DNA of 20,135 nucleotides from Clostridiales bacterium UBA6388 (lineage in GTDB: Bacteria > Bacillota > Clostridia > Oscillospirales > Oscillospiraceae): assembly GCA_002437575.1 (NCBI GenBank), contig DJQK01000059.1:2897-23031 (forward strand), given 5' to 3'. The notes beneath the pieces were generated by a model. It worked only from the letters and a program-made list of their open reading frames with translations. It made no database searches and was not told where the DNA came from. This document shows, one piece after another, positions 1 to 6,603 of this stretch. Position numbers and translations under genes: made by a program. Each line of letters opens with the position of its first letter. The stretch's first letter is position 1.

Positions 1-353
1 CGAGCCGCCGCGAAGAAGTTGCGAGGGGATGGCTGCGCTGCGGCGCAGCTCAACAGAGGGGCCACGGCCCCTCAGACACCCCGATCTGCCCCCTCACAAG
101 GACTTTTGCAGAGCAAAAGTGCCTTGTGACGGCAAAAGACTCAAAACTTGCCGCTCGGCAAGAAGATCGTTGTATACGAAACAAAATCGAACGCAATCAA
201 ATACAAAAAGAGAGTGCTCACGTAACCGTAAGCACTCTCTAATTTTATTTGCACAAATAGTCGAGTACCCCAAGGATCTCAAAAGGGCCGCAGCCCTTTT
301 GTTGAAGCTGCGCCGCAGCGCAGCCATCCCCGCAACTTCTTCTTGGCGGCTCG
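1..353. repeat. Hairpin-rich inverted-repeat element
   Basis: Arms of about 54 bases at 1-54 and 300-353 are imperfect reverse complements. Both begin at the outside with CGAGCCGCC and contain the self-complementary GCTGCGCTGCGGCGCAGC. Between them lie further hairpins: 56-73 (GAGGGGCC/GGCCCCTC), 94-129 (TCACAAGGACTTTTGC with one bulge), 147-162 (CTTGCCGCTCGGCAAG), 209-240 (the central terminator) and 281-300 (AAAAGGGC/GCCCTTTT). No reading frame across it resembles a protein. It looks like a repeated non-autonomous palindromic element that also serves as the 3' end of the neighbouring operon. The left arm starts at the first base of the window, so the element may extend further left. I infer that it is repetitive; the sequence shows only one copy here. 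Confidence 0.6.
205..240 (-). terminator. Intrinsic terminator inside the inverted repeat
   Basis: Reading leftwards, the arms AGAGAGTGCT and AGCACTCTCT form a 10-bp stem, extended by ACG/CGT around a TAAC-type loop. It is followed by TTTTGTATTTG. On the plus strand it is followed by AATTTTATTTG, so it could work in both directions. It is the likely end of the sigma/anti-sigma operon, about 220 bases beyond the anti-sigma stop codon. Confidence 0.7.
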
Positions 354-354
354 A

Positions 355-463
355 CACCACTCTTCTTTGCGCAGCTAAGAAGAATGGGGTCGAGAAAGGA
401 CAGTCTGGTGGCCTCCACCAGAAAACTCTGGCCCCTGGGCCACGGCCAGAAAGCTGTCCCCTG
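355..463. other. Non-coding spacer with two small hairpins
   Basis: This stretch lies between the inverted-repeat element and the anti-sigma stop codon. It holds hairpins at 406-420 (TGGTGG-CCT-CCACCA) and 428-449 (CTGGCC/GGCCAG), with no T-tract after either. Open frames here lack a start with a ribosome binding site and are mostly the translated palindromes. No gene is supported. Confidence 0.5.
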
Positions 464-1093
464 TCATTCAATTCCCTCGACGATGCTTTTCCAAACGGAC
501 GCCGTCTGTCCTGTGCTCAGGCTCAAAGAATAGCTGTACGTGCCGTCCGACCAGATAGCAAGCGTATAGGCGTCTTTTTCGCCCTTGAGCGTGACGCTGC
601 CGCAGGAAGCCTCGATCGTTTCCTGCGCGGGATACTCGTTCCAGTCGCCGGAATTGTCCTGCGTGCCGGGACTCTGGCGGAAGCAGGCCGATTCCGGCCC
701 GTTGGCATAGTCGATCTGCGCCATCTCGCCCCAATAGGAGGTATAGAGAATGCTCTGCGGGAAAAACGGAAGCGTCTGCACCGCTTTGACCGTGAAACCG
801 ACCGCGTCTGATAATTCCTCCCGCGACGTGACCTCCACTATGCCGTTTGCGATCATCGTCTCCGGCTCTTCTTCCTGCGAAGGCCGGGAAACCAGTCCCG
901 GCAGCGTCAGAGCGCCCACGAGCAAAATCGCCAGACACGCGGCCAGTGCCGTGATGCGGCGAAGTTTTCCCGGAAAGGCGGTTTTTTTGGCGGGCTTTTG
1001 CAGTTCCCGCTCCACATTCTGCAAAATTCTCGCGCGCATCTGAGGCGTCAGTTCGATTTTTTCCATCGCTTCATCGTATTTCGTCAAAATCAT
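464..1093 (-). CDS. Membrane anti-sigma factor-like protein
   Basis: This 209-aa protein probably binds and restrains the ECF sigma factor encoded just upstream. It has a short charged cytoplasmic head (residues 1-46), one membrane segment (about 47-67) and an extracytoplasmic domain (about 85-209). There is no HxxxCxxC zinc anti-sigma motif, so it is not the classic ZAS type. The outer domain is visibly related to the C-terminal half of the lipoprotein at 1759-2292: both carry a DNSGD/DISGD-type segment, then SVTLKG, then LAIWsDGtYSY. The domain reminds me of DUF4367, from memory. The gene overlaps the sigma gene by 23 bases. AAGGAGG lies only 3 bases before the ATG at 1093, so the in-frame TTG at 1087, spaced about 9 bases, may be the real start. 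The anti-sigma role is inferred from position and topology. Confidence 0.75.
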   Translation of the reverse strand: MILTKYDEAMEKIELTPQMRARILQNVERELQKPAKKTAFPGKLRRITALAACLAILLVGALTLPGLVSRPSQEEEPETMIANGIVEVTSREELSDAVGFTVKAVQTLPFFPQSILYTSYWGEMAQIDYANGPESACFRQSPGTQDNSGDWNEYPAQETIEASCGSVTLKGEKDAYTLAIWSDGTYSYSLSLSTGQTASVWKSIVEGIE

Positions 1094-1688
1094 ACGCCTC
1101 CTTCAGAATCTCGCGCAGCATGGCCCGGCCCCGGTGCAGATCCGACCGGACGGTCGCCTCGCTGCGTTTGACGATTCCCGCGATCTGCTTTGTCGAGCAG
1201 CCTTCATAATAAAACAGGTGGATGGCCTCGCGGTATTTTTCCGGCAGCTCGCGGACGGCCTGCCAGACAAAGGACAGGTCTTCTCTGCCCTGCGCCGTCA
1301 GCTCCTCGTTCAGCTCGTCCGTTTTCCGCACGGCGTTGTAGCTCAGCCGGTTCTTACTGAGATTTCCGGCCACGCGCAGAAGCCACGCCTTTTCGTGTTC
1401 GCTGCTTTCAAAGCGCGGCGCGGTTTTGAGAAACTGCACGAGCGTGTCCTGCAAAACCTCCTCGGCGTCATCCATATTGTGCAGATACGAGTAGGCATAG
1501 CGCAGGATCATGTTTCCGTAACGGTCCAGTATCTCTTCGGCTCTGGCGTTTACAGCGTCGCGAGCGGCATCATTTTGCTCCTCCCGGCTCGCTGCAAACA
1601 GGCGCGTGAGCTTCTGCGCCAGATACGCGGCGGCCCGCATGGCTCCTCCCGGAAGAAATCGAGGCATCCAAAAAAACGTGGCTTCCAT
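1071..1688 (-). CDS. ECF-type RNA polymerase sigma factor
   Basis: This 205-aa sigma-70 family protein should direct RNA polymerase to a small extracytoplasmic-stress regulon. Sigma region 2 spans about residues 53-115 (ILDRYGNMILRYAYSYL, then DAEEVLQDTLVQFL and EKAWLLRVAGNLSKNRL). Region 4 spans about 138-192 (LPEKYREAIHLFYYEGCSTKQIAGI with the recognition helix SEATVRSDLHRGR). The ATG at 1688 is chosen because AGGAG lies 7 bases upstream. An ATG at 1640 has a closer GGAGGAG and would remove 16 residues. The frame stays open upstream into the lipoprotein gene, but without a good start. The lipoprotein precedes it by 70 bases and the anti-sigma factor overlaps its end, so the three are probably one operon, possibly self-activated. 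Confidence 0.9.
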   Translation of the reverse strand: MEATFFWMPRFLPGGAMRAAAYLAQKLTRLFAASREEQNDAARDAVNARAEEILDRYGNMILRYAYSYLHNMDDAEEVLQDTLVQFLKTAPRFESSEHEKAWLLRVAGNLSKNRLSYNAVRKTDELNEELTAQGREDLSFVWQAVRELPEKYREAIHLFYYEGCSTKQIAGIVKRSEATVRSDLHRGRAMLREILKEAYDFDEIR

Positions 1689-1706
1689 ATTGTTTCTCCT
1701 ACCGGC

Positions 1707-1747
1707 GGCGCAACGTGTCAGAACATACACTTTTGACACGCTGCGCC
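1707..1747. promoter_or_regulatory. Long inverted repeat before the sigma gene
   Basis: The arms GGCGCAACGTGTCA (1707-1720) and TGACACGCTGCGCC (1734-1747) pair over 14 bases with one mismatch around a 13-base loop. On the minus strand it is not followed by a T-tract but by the sigma ribosome binding site. It is therefore more likely an attenuating or RNA-processing hairpin, or a protein-binding dyad (TGTCA-N13-TGACA), than a terminator. In the plus direction TTTTTA follows, but no plus-strand gene ends there. Confidence 0.5.
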
Positions 1748-1758
1748 TTTTTATGATC

Positions 1759-2292
1759 TTACTGAATTTCGGAAACGAGCGCGGCCATATCGCTCTGGCC
1801 GAGACCGGCCGTAACATTCAGCGCGTAGCTGTAGCCGCCGTCCGTCCAGATCGCGAGATACACGAGGCCATCGTTGCCCTTCAGCGTAACGCTGACAGCG
1901 CCTGCCTCCACAGTCTGCTCTTCAGCATAGTCGTTGTTATCGCCGGAAATATCCTCCGCGCCCGGGGCCTTGCGGACATAGGCGGCGCGGTCTTCTCCGG
2001 ATGCGTAGACGATCTCAAAAATGACCTCGCCGTCTTCACTGTTCATGACATGGTACGTCTTTTCGCTGACGGCGGCAATTTCGTCGGGCGCGGTGAGGTC
2101 AAAGCCCGCAAGCTGCGCGGCCTCTTCTTCGGACGCGCAATCGGTCCAGGGGTTCGGGATCTGCTGGCTGCCGGGCATCGTTTCCTCCTGCTGCGCCGGT
2201 TCCGGCTGGACGGCGGGCTCGGCGTTCTGCGCACAAGCGGCAAGACTCAGAAGCATTGCTGCGGCAGCGGTAAATACAAAAAACTTTTTCAT
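1759..2292 (-). CDS. Lipoprotein sharing the anti-sigma ectodomain
   Basis: This 177-aa protein has a lipoprotein signal peptide: a MKKFF start, a hydrophobic stretch, and lipobox LAAC with the lipidated Cys at residue 20. A Pro/Gln/Glu-rich linker (about 21-48) follows. The remainder (about 50-177) is a domain homologous to the extracytoplasmic part of the anti-sigma factor at 464-1093; segments such as SVTLKG, LAIWTDGGYSY and ISGDNNDY align in order. The protein would sit on the outer face of the membrane. GGAAG lies 7 bases before the ATG. As first gene of the presumed sigma operon it could be a decoy, co-sensor or target of the same signal. That role is inferred; the enzymatic function, if any, is unknown. 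Confidence 0.8.
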   Translation of the reverse strand: MKKFFVFTAAAAMLLSLAACAQNAEPAVQPEPAQQEETMPGSQQIPNPWTDCASEEEAAQLAGFDLTAPDEIAAVSEKTYHVMNSEDGEVIFEIVYASGEDRAAYVRKAPGAEDISGDNNDYAEEQTVEAGAVSVTLKGNDGLVYLAIWTDGGYSYALNVTAGLGQSDMAALVSEIQ

Positions 2293-2349
2293 GATCGATC
2301 TTCCTTTCGGCTGTTGTTTGTTTCGCGGCTCTCGGCCGTTTCTATCCTG

Positions 2350-2378
2350 TATACAGCCGAAGGGGGCGTTTTGTTGCA
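2350..2378 (-). promoter_or_regulatory. Candidate ECF-type promoter of the lipoprotein/sigma operon
   Basis: The -35 candidate TGCAAC (2373-2378) is followed after 16 bases by CTGTATA (2350-2356). An A/T-rich block (AAAAAAATTTT type, 2385-2402) sits just upstream like an UP element. TGCAAC/TGAAAC-type -35 boxes are typical of ECF sigma promoters, which fits autoregulation by the sigma factor downstream. The -10 match is loose. Confidence 0.4.
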
Positions 2379-2409
2379 GCGCGGAAGAAAATTTTTTTCA
2401 TTTTCTGCG

Positions 2410-3147
2410 TCAGGGCGCGAACCGCACCGCGGCGAACACCGCCGTTTTTCCATCGGCCTTCTGAATTGCGATACGCACGGTGTCGCCTTCCTGCTTCTGA
2501 TAAACGCAAAGCGTCTCGTTTTCCAGGCACGGCGCGGCGTAGTGCGCCTCGATGGAGCGGATCGTGCCGCTGGCGATCGTTTTCGCCGAAAAGCAGTCGA
2601 GGATCACGCGGATATACGAGACGTTATTCATGTGCTGGCCGAAGTCAATATCCGTCGGGCGGACGGTATATTCGCGCACAAGCTCCTCGGGCGCAAAATC
2701 GTCGCGGAACCGGGTCGGGGCGTCGGTGATGCCTTCTTCTCCGGTAAACGGAAAATCGCGCGGGAAGCCGGACTGGCCGAAGGGCACGATCTTCTGCTCC
2801 GGGCCCAGGATCGCCCACTGCGTTCTGCCGAGCGCGACAAGCGTTTCGCCGCATTTGAGACTGTAGCTGCGGAAGCACCGGATGGATTTTTCATCGCAGG
2901 GTTCTGGCCAGGTCTTCGCCGTGAGCGTCTGCATGAGCTTTGCCCGGCCGAAAAAGTCGACGCGGCTGTGCACCGTCAGCCAGAACTCCCCGCGCTTTGC
3001 CATCGCCGCGCCGCCGACGCCGATCAATTCCGCGTGCTCGGTCGCGATGGCCTGAAAGATCGTGAACGCGCCGTAGGGTGAAAGTCCCGCCCGGGCGTCG
3101 CAGTAGTCGGGCGTCAATGTAAAATTCTTTTCCAGATATCCCTGCAT
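2410..3147 (-). CDS. Acyl-ACP thioesterase
   Basis: This 245-aa cytoplasmic enzyme of the FatA/FatB family (double hotdog fold) should hydrolyse acyl-acyl carrier protein to release free fatty acid. The N-terminal hotdog covers about residues 5-130 and the C-terminal hotdog about 150-245. The signature DIDFGQHMNNVSYI (166-179) matches the plant-type motif in which His (H172 here) and nearby Asn residues are functional. The length is normal for bacterial members. The ATG at 3147 is preferred over the ATG four codons upstream (3159) because GGAGG lies 5 bases before it. It is a single gene with its own extended -10 promoter, followed 118 bases later by the lipoprotein gene. Substrate chain length cannot be read from the sequence. 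Confidence 0.9.
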   Translation of the reverse strand: MQGYLEKNFTLTPDYCDARAGLSPYGAFTIFQAIATEHAELIGVGGAAMAKRGEFWLTVHSRVDFFGRAKLMQTLTAKTWPEPCDEKSIRCFRSYSLKCGETLVALGRTQWAILGPEQKIVPFGQSGFPRDFPFTGEEGITDAPTRFRDDFAPEELVREYTVRPTDIDFGQHMNNVSYIRVILDCFSAKTIASGTIRSIEAHYAAPCLENETLCVYQKQEGDTVRIAIQKADGKTAVFAAVRFAP

Positions 3148-3195
3148 GATAGCCTCCATATTCTCACCGGCAAACGTCCGGCGTTTTATAATCGC

Positions 3196-3204
3196 ATTAT
3201 ACCA
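3196..3204 (-). promoter_or_regulatory. Extended -10 promoter of the thioesterase gene
   Basis: TGG immediately before a perfect TATAAT (minus strand) forms a TGN extended -10 box about 40 bases upstream of the start codon. No good -35 is present at 16-18 bases; TTGCTG lies 20 bases away. Confidence 0.6.
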
Positions 3205-3246
3205 CAGAAATCTCGTTTGGCCAGCAAAAAAGCGCCCCGCTTCAAA

Positions 3247-3276
3247 CTGTCAAAAAAGCTGACGCTTTCTTGACAG
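3247..3276. promoter_or_regulatory. Dyad with TGTCAA/TTGACA arms in the divergent region
   Basis: CTGTCAA and TTGACAG enclose an inner AAGC/GCTT pair, forming a nearly perfect 30-base hairpin or dyad. It lies between the divergent thioesterase and deacetylase promoters. It could be an operator, or an RNA hairpin if transcribed. No regulator can be assigned. Confidence 0.35.
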
Positions 3277-3389
3277 AAGCGTGCCACTATAGAATGTGGT
3301 TTTCGCTCACAGTTTGGTCGCAATGTGCCAGCCGCTTCTTCCAATTCTCTTAAATTTTCTGAAGAAACCACCCAAATGCGCTTTTTTTG

Positions 3390-3417
3390 TGATATGATGG
3401 CTTCGATCGATAAGGAG
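3390..3417 (+). promoter_or_regulatory. Extended -10 promoter and RBS of the deacetylase gene
   Basis: TGA plus TATGAT (3393-3398) gives an extended -10, without a convincing -35. AAGGAG at 3412-3417 lies 8 bases before the ATG at 3426. The transcript would have a short leader of roughly 20 bases. Confidence 0.5.
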
Positions 3418-3425
3418 ATGAGACC

Positions 3426-4691
3426 ATGAAAAAACGAAACTTCTTCTGCGCCTTGCTGGCGCTGGTTCTTTTGCTCGGGTTCAGCGTTCCGGTGCTTGCG
3501 TCGGATTTTACCGGCAAGCTCATTGCCATCACCTTTGACGACGGCCCCGGCGCGTATACGAGCACGCTTCTCGACGAGCTGGCCGCGCGGGACGTGAAGG
3601 CGACGTTCTTCGTCTCCGGCTACCGCGCCGTCAATTACCCTGAGACGTTAAAGCGCATGGTCGCGGAGGGCCATCAGCTGGCCAGCCACACGCAGAACCA
3701 CGAAAACCTCAACACCCTGTCCGCCAGTAAAATCGCCAGCGAGATAAGCCAGACGCAGGCGCTCATCACCGCCGCCGGAGGCGACGATCCTGCCTACATC
3801 CGCCCGCCCTACGGAAACGCAAATCAGACCGTCCGCGCCCAGGCGACCGCGCCGCTCATCAACTGGTCGGTCGACCCCGAGGACTGGAAGTACCATAACG
3901 CGGACACCGTGTGCCGGAATATTCTCGCCGGAAGCTACGACGGGGCCATCATCCTCGTGCACGATATCTACAAGACGAGTGTAAACGGCGCGCTGGCCGC
4001 GATCGACAAGCTTCTGGCGCAGGGCTATGAATTCGTCACCGTGCGCGATCTTCTGCTGCGCCGCGGCATCACGCCGGAGAAGGGCGTCATGTATTACGAC
4101 GCGAAAAACACCGGCGTGAATTTAGACGTTGACGAGGCCGGAAGCGGCTATTTTGACGAAAGCAAGCTCTCGCAGCACTGGGCCTATGACGCGCTCGCGT
4201 TCTGTCTCAGCCACGGCTATCTCGACTATGAAGAAGACGGCCGCGTCCGGCCCAACAAGCCCATCACGCGCGGCGAATTCGTGACGTGCCTTGCCAAATT
4301 CTGCGGCATCGACGAGAGCTACAAGGCCTCAAGCGATACCGGCTACCGCGATGTGGACAACGACAGTCCCCTCGCCCCTTACGTCAAATGGGCCTATGAC
4401 GCCGGGCTCATGGACGGCTCGAACGGCTCGTTCCTGCCCGACGACAAGCTCACGCGCGAGCAGATGGCGACCGTCGTGGCCCGGTACTTAACGGCGCTGG
4501 GGTTAGCCAGTGCAGATGTCCAGCCGAGCGATTACAAAGACCAGCCGCGCATCTCCACCTGGGCGGTAAACGGCGTCGCGCTGTGCACGCAGGAGGGCAT
4601 CTTGCAGGGCGCAAACGGTGCGTTCCTGCCCAAGGGCAAGCTCACAAGGGCGCAGCTGGCGCAGATCCTTTATCGCCTGAGCGAGATTTGA
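3426..4691 (+). CDS. Secreted polysaccharide deacetylase with SLH domains
   Basis: This 421-aa exported protein combines a NodB-type deacetylase with S-layer-homology repeats, so it should act on N-acetylated cell-wall glycans (peptidoglycan or chitin-like) while bound to wall polymer. The signal peptide covers about residues 1-25. NodB motifs appear in order: TFDDGP (36-41, catalytic base and metal Asp), HTQNH (88-92, metal His pair), RPPYG (126-130), DPEDW (150-154) and ILVHD (176-180). Three SLH-like repeats follow at about 240-300, 303-360 and 365-421, recognisable by the W-A-Y-D-A, G...G...F.P and LTREQMA/TRAQLA patterns. All catalytic motifs are intact. It is flanked by its own promoter and a terminator, so it is monocistronic. 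Confidence is high for the fold; the exact substrate is unknown. Confidence 0.93.
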   Translation: MKKRNFFCALLALVLLLGFSVPVLASDFTGKLIAITFDDGPGAYTSTLLDELAARDVKATFFVSGYRAVNYPETLKRMVAEGHQLASHTQNHENLNTLSASKIASEISQTQALITAAGGDDPAYIRPPYGNANQTVRAQATAPLINWSVDPEDWKYHNADTVCRNILAGSYDGAIILVHDIYKTSVNGALAAIDKLLAQGYEFVTVRDLLLRRGITPEKGVMYYDAKNTGVNLDVDEAGSGYFDESKLSQHWAYDALAFCLSHGYLDYEEDGRVRPNKPITRGEFVTCLAKFCGIDESYKASSDTGYRDVDNDSPLAPYVKWAYDAGLMDGSNGSFLPDDKLTREQMATVVARYLTALGLASADVQPSDYKDQPRISTWAVNGVALCTQEGILQGANGAFLPKGKLTRAQLAQILYRLSEI

Positions 4692-4720
4692 CCGGCTGCC
4701 TTCTGGCCCGCCCGCAAATT

Positions 4721-4749
4721 AACCGCCTCCACCTTTGGTGGAGGCGGTT
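4721..4749. terminator. Bidirectional hairpin between convergent genes
   Basis: AACCGCCTCCACC and GGTGGAGGCGGTT form a perfect 13-bp stem with a TTT loop, placed 29 bases after the deacetylase stop and 11 bases after the opposing gene's stop. The T-tract is short on both sides (TTGTG and TTAATTT), but the convergent position supports a shared terminator. Confidence 0.7.
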
Positions 4750-4760
4750 GTGTGGCTGCA

Positions 4761-5291
4761 TCAGAACCTGGGCAGCGTGATCTGCTCTTTCGCGTACCGG
4801 TCGGATTCCTCCCAGCCGGGAACAGCGTCCTTGAAGCGCTGCGCAAGCGCTTTATCGTCTTCCGGATAGGCCGCGCAGATGTGCTCGTGCGAAACCGTCC
4901 CAAGCAAGAGCTTTCCGTTTCGGAAGAAACAGATATCTTCCAGAGATGGCCGCCACTTCCGTCTCGAATCCCCCCAATCATCCAGAAAAAGCCCCCGATA
5001 GTGCACCCGTAGGATTTTCTTTGTCTGTTCATGCAAAGGATAAATTCTAACGTGCAGTGGGTTTTCTTCGAGCACATAATAGCAGAACCAGTGCAGCGTA
5101 TCGAATCTGTGCGCCGTAAAAGTCGCCAGCGCCCGTTCCAACGCGCCATCCTGTCCGATCCAGGGATGTCCCGTTAGAGAAAAGGTATCACAGGTATCAA
5201 AACAGACGTCCCAAAGACGGTTCAGCGCCGCCGCGCTGATCTCTTTCGGTTCATGCTCGATATCAAATGCTAAAATGTGAATTTCTCCTCC
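4761..5291 (-). CDS. Uncharacterised cytoplasmic protein
   Basis: I do not recognise this 176-aa protein. It has no signal peptide or membrane segment, is rich in aromatic residues and His, and is mildly acidic. Visible segments include TGHPWIGQDG, TLHWFCYYVLE and LFLDDWGDSRRKW. The frame is open further upstream (to 5417), but that part overlaps the preceding lipoprotein gene. The ATG at 5291 sits 22 bases after that gene's stop, which suggests translational coupling. GGGAGGAG lies inside the first codons rather than before the ATG, so the exact start is uncertain. The broken lipoprotein upstream has a promoter that would transcribe both. Confidence 0.6.
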   Translation of the reverse strand, partial: GGEIHILAFDIEHEPKEISAAALNRLWDVCFDTCDTFSLTGHPWIGQDGALERALATFTAHRFDTLHWFCYYVLEENPLHVRIYPLHEQTKKILRVHYRGLFLDDWGDSRRKWRPSLEDICFFRNGKLLLGTVSHEHICAAYPEDDKALAQRFKDAVPGWEESDRYAKEQITLPRF

Positions 5292-5313
5292 CATGCAGTC
5301 GCAAATGTTTGTC

Positions 5314-5797
5314 TCATTTGTCCGATTCCCCATCTCCGGATGCAACCGCAAAGCTGAGTCCTGTTTTTCCGCCCTCGCTCGTATAGTGGCTGACCGTAAC
5401 ATCATATGGGTATTCAAGATTCGTTTTGGGGTCGAGAAGCGTGACGTAGACCGTGTTCTTTTTCACACGCAGCACATTGTCCTTCGCGAATTCATAGCCC
5501 ATGCCGGAGGCCAGCTCCATTGTGCGCTTCTGTCCGTCCGGCCCCATTGCAAATCCAACGTTCGTGTAAGTAATTGTGCCGTCATCCAAATTTGCGCGTG
5601 AACAGGAAAATCAAGTCTTCGCTGCCATCCAAATCGACATCCTGCACAACATAATCTGTGACCGCTTCTCTGTCCGCTTCCGAAAGCCAGTTCAGATACG
5701 TTTGTGTGTCAGCTTCTTTTGCACAGCCCGACAGGCACGCCATCATCTGCAAAAGCAGCAGCACTAAGACGATCTGCACATTTCTCCCGCGATTCAT
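5314..5797 (-). pseudogene. Frameshifted lipoprotein
   Basis: The ATG at 5797 has GGAGG 6 bases upstream and starts a lipoprotein signal peptide ending in LSGC. The frame continues to VVQDVDLDGSEDLIFLFTR, an FG-GAP/EF-hand-like calcium-loop style segment, then stops at 5582. The neighbouring frame takes over directly with NLDDGTITYTNVGFA and runs to a stop at 5314. Dropping one base in the AAATTT stretch (5588-5593) rejoins them as one protein of about 160 aa: N-terminal lipid anchor, one Asp-rich repeat, then a beta-rich C-terminal part. The second half has only a TTG at 5589 and no ribosome binding site, so two separate genes are unlikely. It is either a real pseudogene or a one-base error in a homopolymer. 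Confidence 0.75.
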
Positions 5798-5908
5798 CCT
5801 GTACCTCCGTTTCTTTGTCCTGAAAGCCACATCGTATTGTTGTTTCCTGCAAAATGGCCGGTTTTTTGCGCATTTGCCATCGTGCGCAGAGAAAACCTTC
5901 CTTCTTGT

Positions 5909-5937
5909 ATTGTGCCCCAGAATCCGAAAATTGTCAA
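5909..5937 (-). promoter_or_regulatory. Sigma-A promoter of the lipoprotein
   Basis: TTGACA (5932-5937), 17-base spacer, CACAAT (5909-5914) on the minus strand. It is a consensus -35 with correct spacing and would give a leader of about 105 bases before the ATG at 5797. Confidence 0.75.
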
Positions 5938-5946
5938 GTGTTGACA
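5932..5946. promoter_or_regulatory. Palindrome overlapping the -35 box (operator candidate)
   Basis: TGTCAACACTTGACA is a perfect 6-bp inverted repeat with a 3-base centre. Its right half is the -35 hexamer itself. A protein binding here would block the promoter. No regulator is identified. Confidence 0.4.
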
Positions 5947-6003
5947 GGAACACCGGCTGCATGATGCATATGCAGATCGTTCGGCTGGATTTCTGACGCA
6001 GAA

Positions 6004-6027
6004 GGCCCGTCGCATGAGCGGCGGGCC
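6004..6027. terminator. Hairpin after the membrane protein gene
   Basis: GGCCCGTCGC and GCGGCGGGCC pair over 10 bases with one mismatch (G-T in one direction) around a 4-base loop, 9 bases after the stop at 6036. The following leftward sequence TTCTGCG is a poor T-tract, so termination may be weak. Confidence 0.5.
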
Positions 6028-6035
6028 CCTGTCTT

Positions 6036-6581
6036 TTATCCTATTGGCAGTTCAAACTTATCGTACGTAATCTTTGAAACCCGTTTCTGACTTGTAATGA
6101 TTTGAATCTGACCGTTGACTGTTGTCTGCGTGGCCTTGCCTTCTGCGTCTTCCACAGAAAGTTCCATCGTGAAGGAATAGGTCACAGCATCATCATACGT
6201 CTGGTAGACTGCAAATGACATCGCACCCGGCGTAATCCTGTACCCTCTGTCCATTGCGCTTCGTTCATATTTATAGGGTTCCCGCGAAAGTGTCCACGCA
6301 TTCAGGCACTCATCAGTGATCAGATTCCGGAGGCTGTCATAATACGCAGAATACGCCTTTTCAATCGCTTCTGCGTCACCGCTTTCCATAATCGGCTGGA
6401 ATGCGGTGAAGCGGCCTTCGAAATCTGTTGTCCAGTAACGCTTCAACACTTCCTGACAGATTTCCTCGTCCGTCATGTCCTGTGTTTGACTCGAAGCGCC
6501 CGGCATTTTCCAAATCAAGACTGCCGCAAGAATCACCAGCGCCACAGCACAAACGATTATCCACACTCTGCGTTTTTGCAT
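6036..6581 (-). CDS. Single-pass membrane protein of unknown function
   Basis: This 181-aa protein begins MQKRRVW, then an uncleaved membrane segment (about residues 7-24), followed by an extracytoplasmic domain. The early part of that domain is acidic and helical (DMTDEEICQEVLKRYW), resembling the NTF2-like lumenal domains that begin with an E.....V..Y..A pattern. The later part is beta-rich (TYSFTMELSVEDAEG, then a TVNGQIQIITS-like strand). AAGGAGG lies 7 bases before the ATG. It follows the small secreted Cys-containing gene by 22 bases, so they are probably co-transcribed. The NTF2-like comparison is only a visual impression; no function can be given. Confidence 0.7.
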   Translation of the reverse strand: MQKRRVWIIVCAVALVILAAVLIWKMPGASSQTQDMTDEEICQEVLKRYWTTDFEGRFTAFQPIMESGDAEAIEKAYSAYYDSLRNLITDECLNAWTLSREPYKYERSAMDRGYRITPGAMSFAVYQTYDDAVTYSFTMELSVEDAEGKATQTTVNGQIQIITSQKRVSKITYDKFELPIG

Positions 6582-6603
6582 ATCACAACCTCCTTATTGC
6601 GTC

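Noticed and set aside
94..471. Minus-strand open frame of 125 codons across the inverted repeat
   Set aside because: Its translation is that of the nested palindromes and the central terminator, it has no ribosome binding site, and the composition (Arg/Leu/Ser/Phe-rich) is not protein-like.
1606..3081. 491-codon plus-strand open frame
   Set aside because: It is antisense to the sigma, lipoprotein and thioesterase genes, which have domains, ribosome binding sites and promoters. It arises from high GC codon use.
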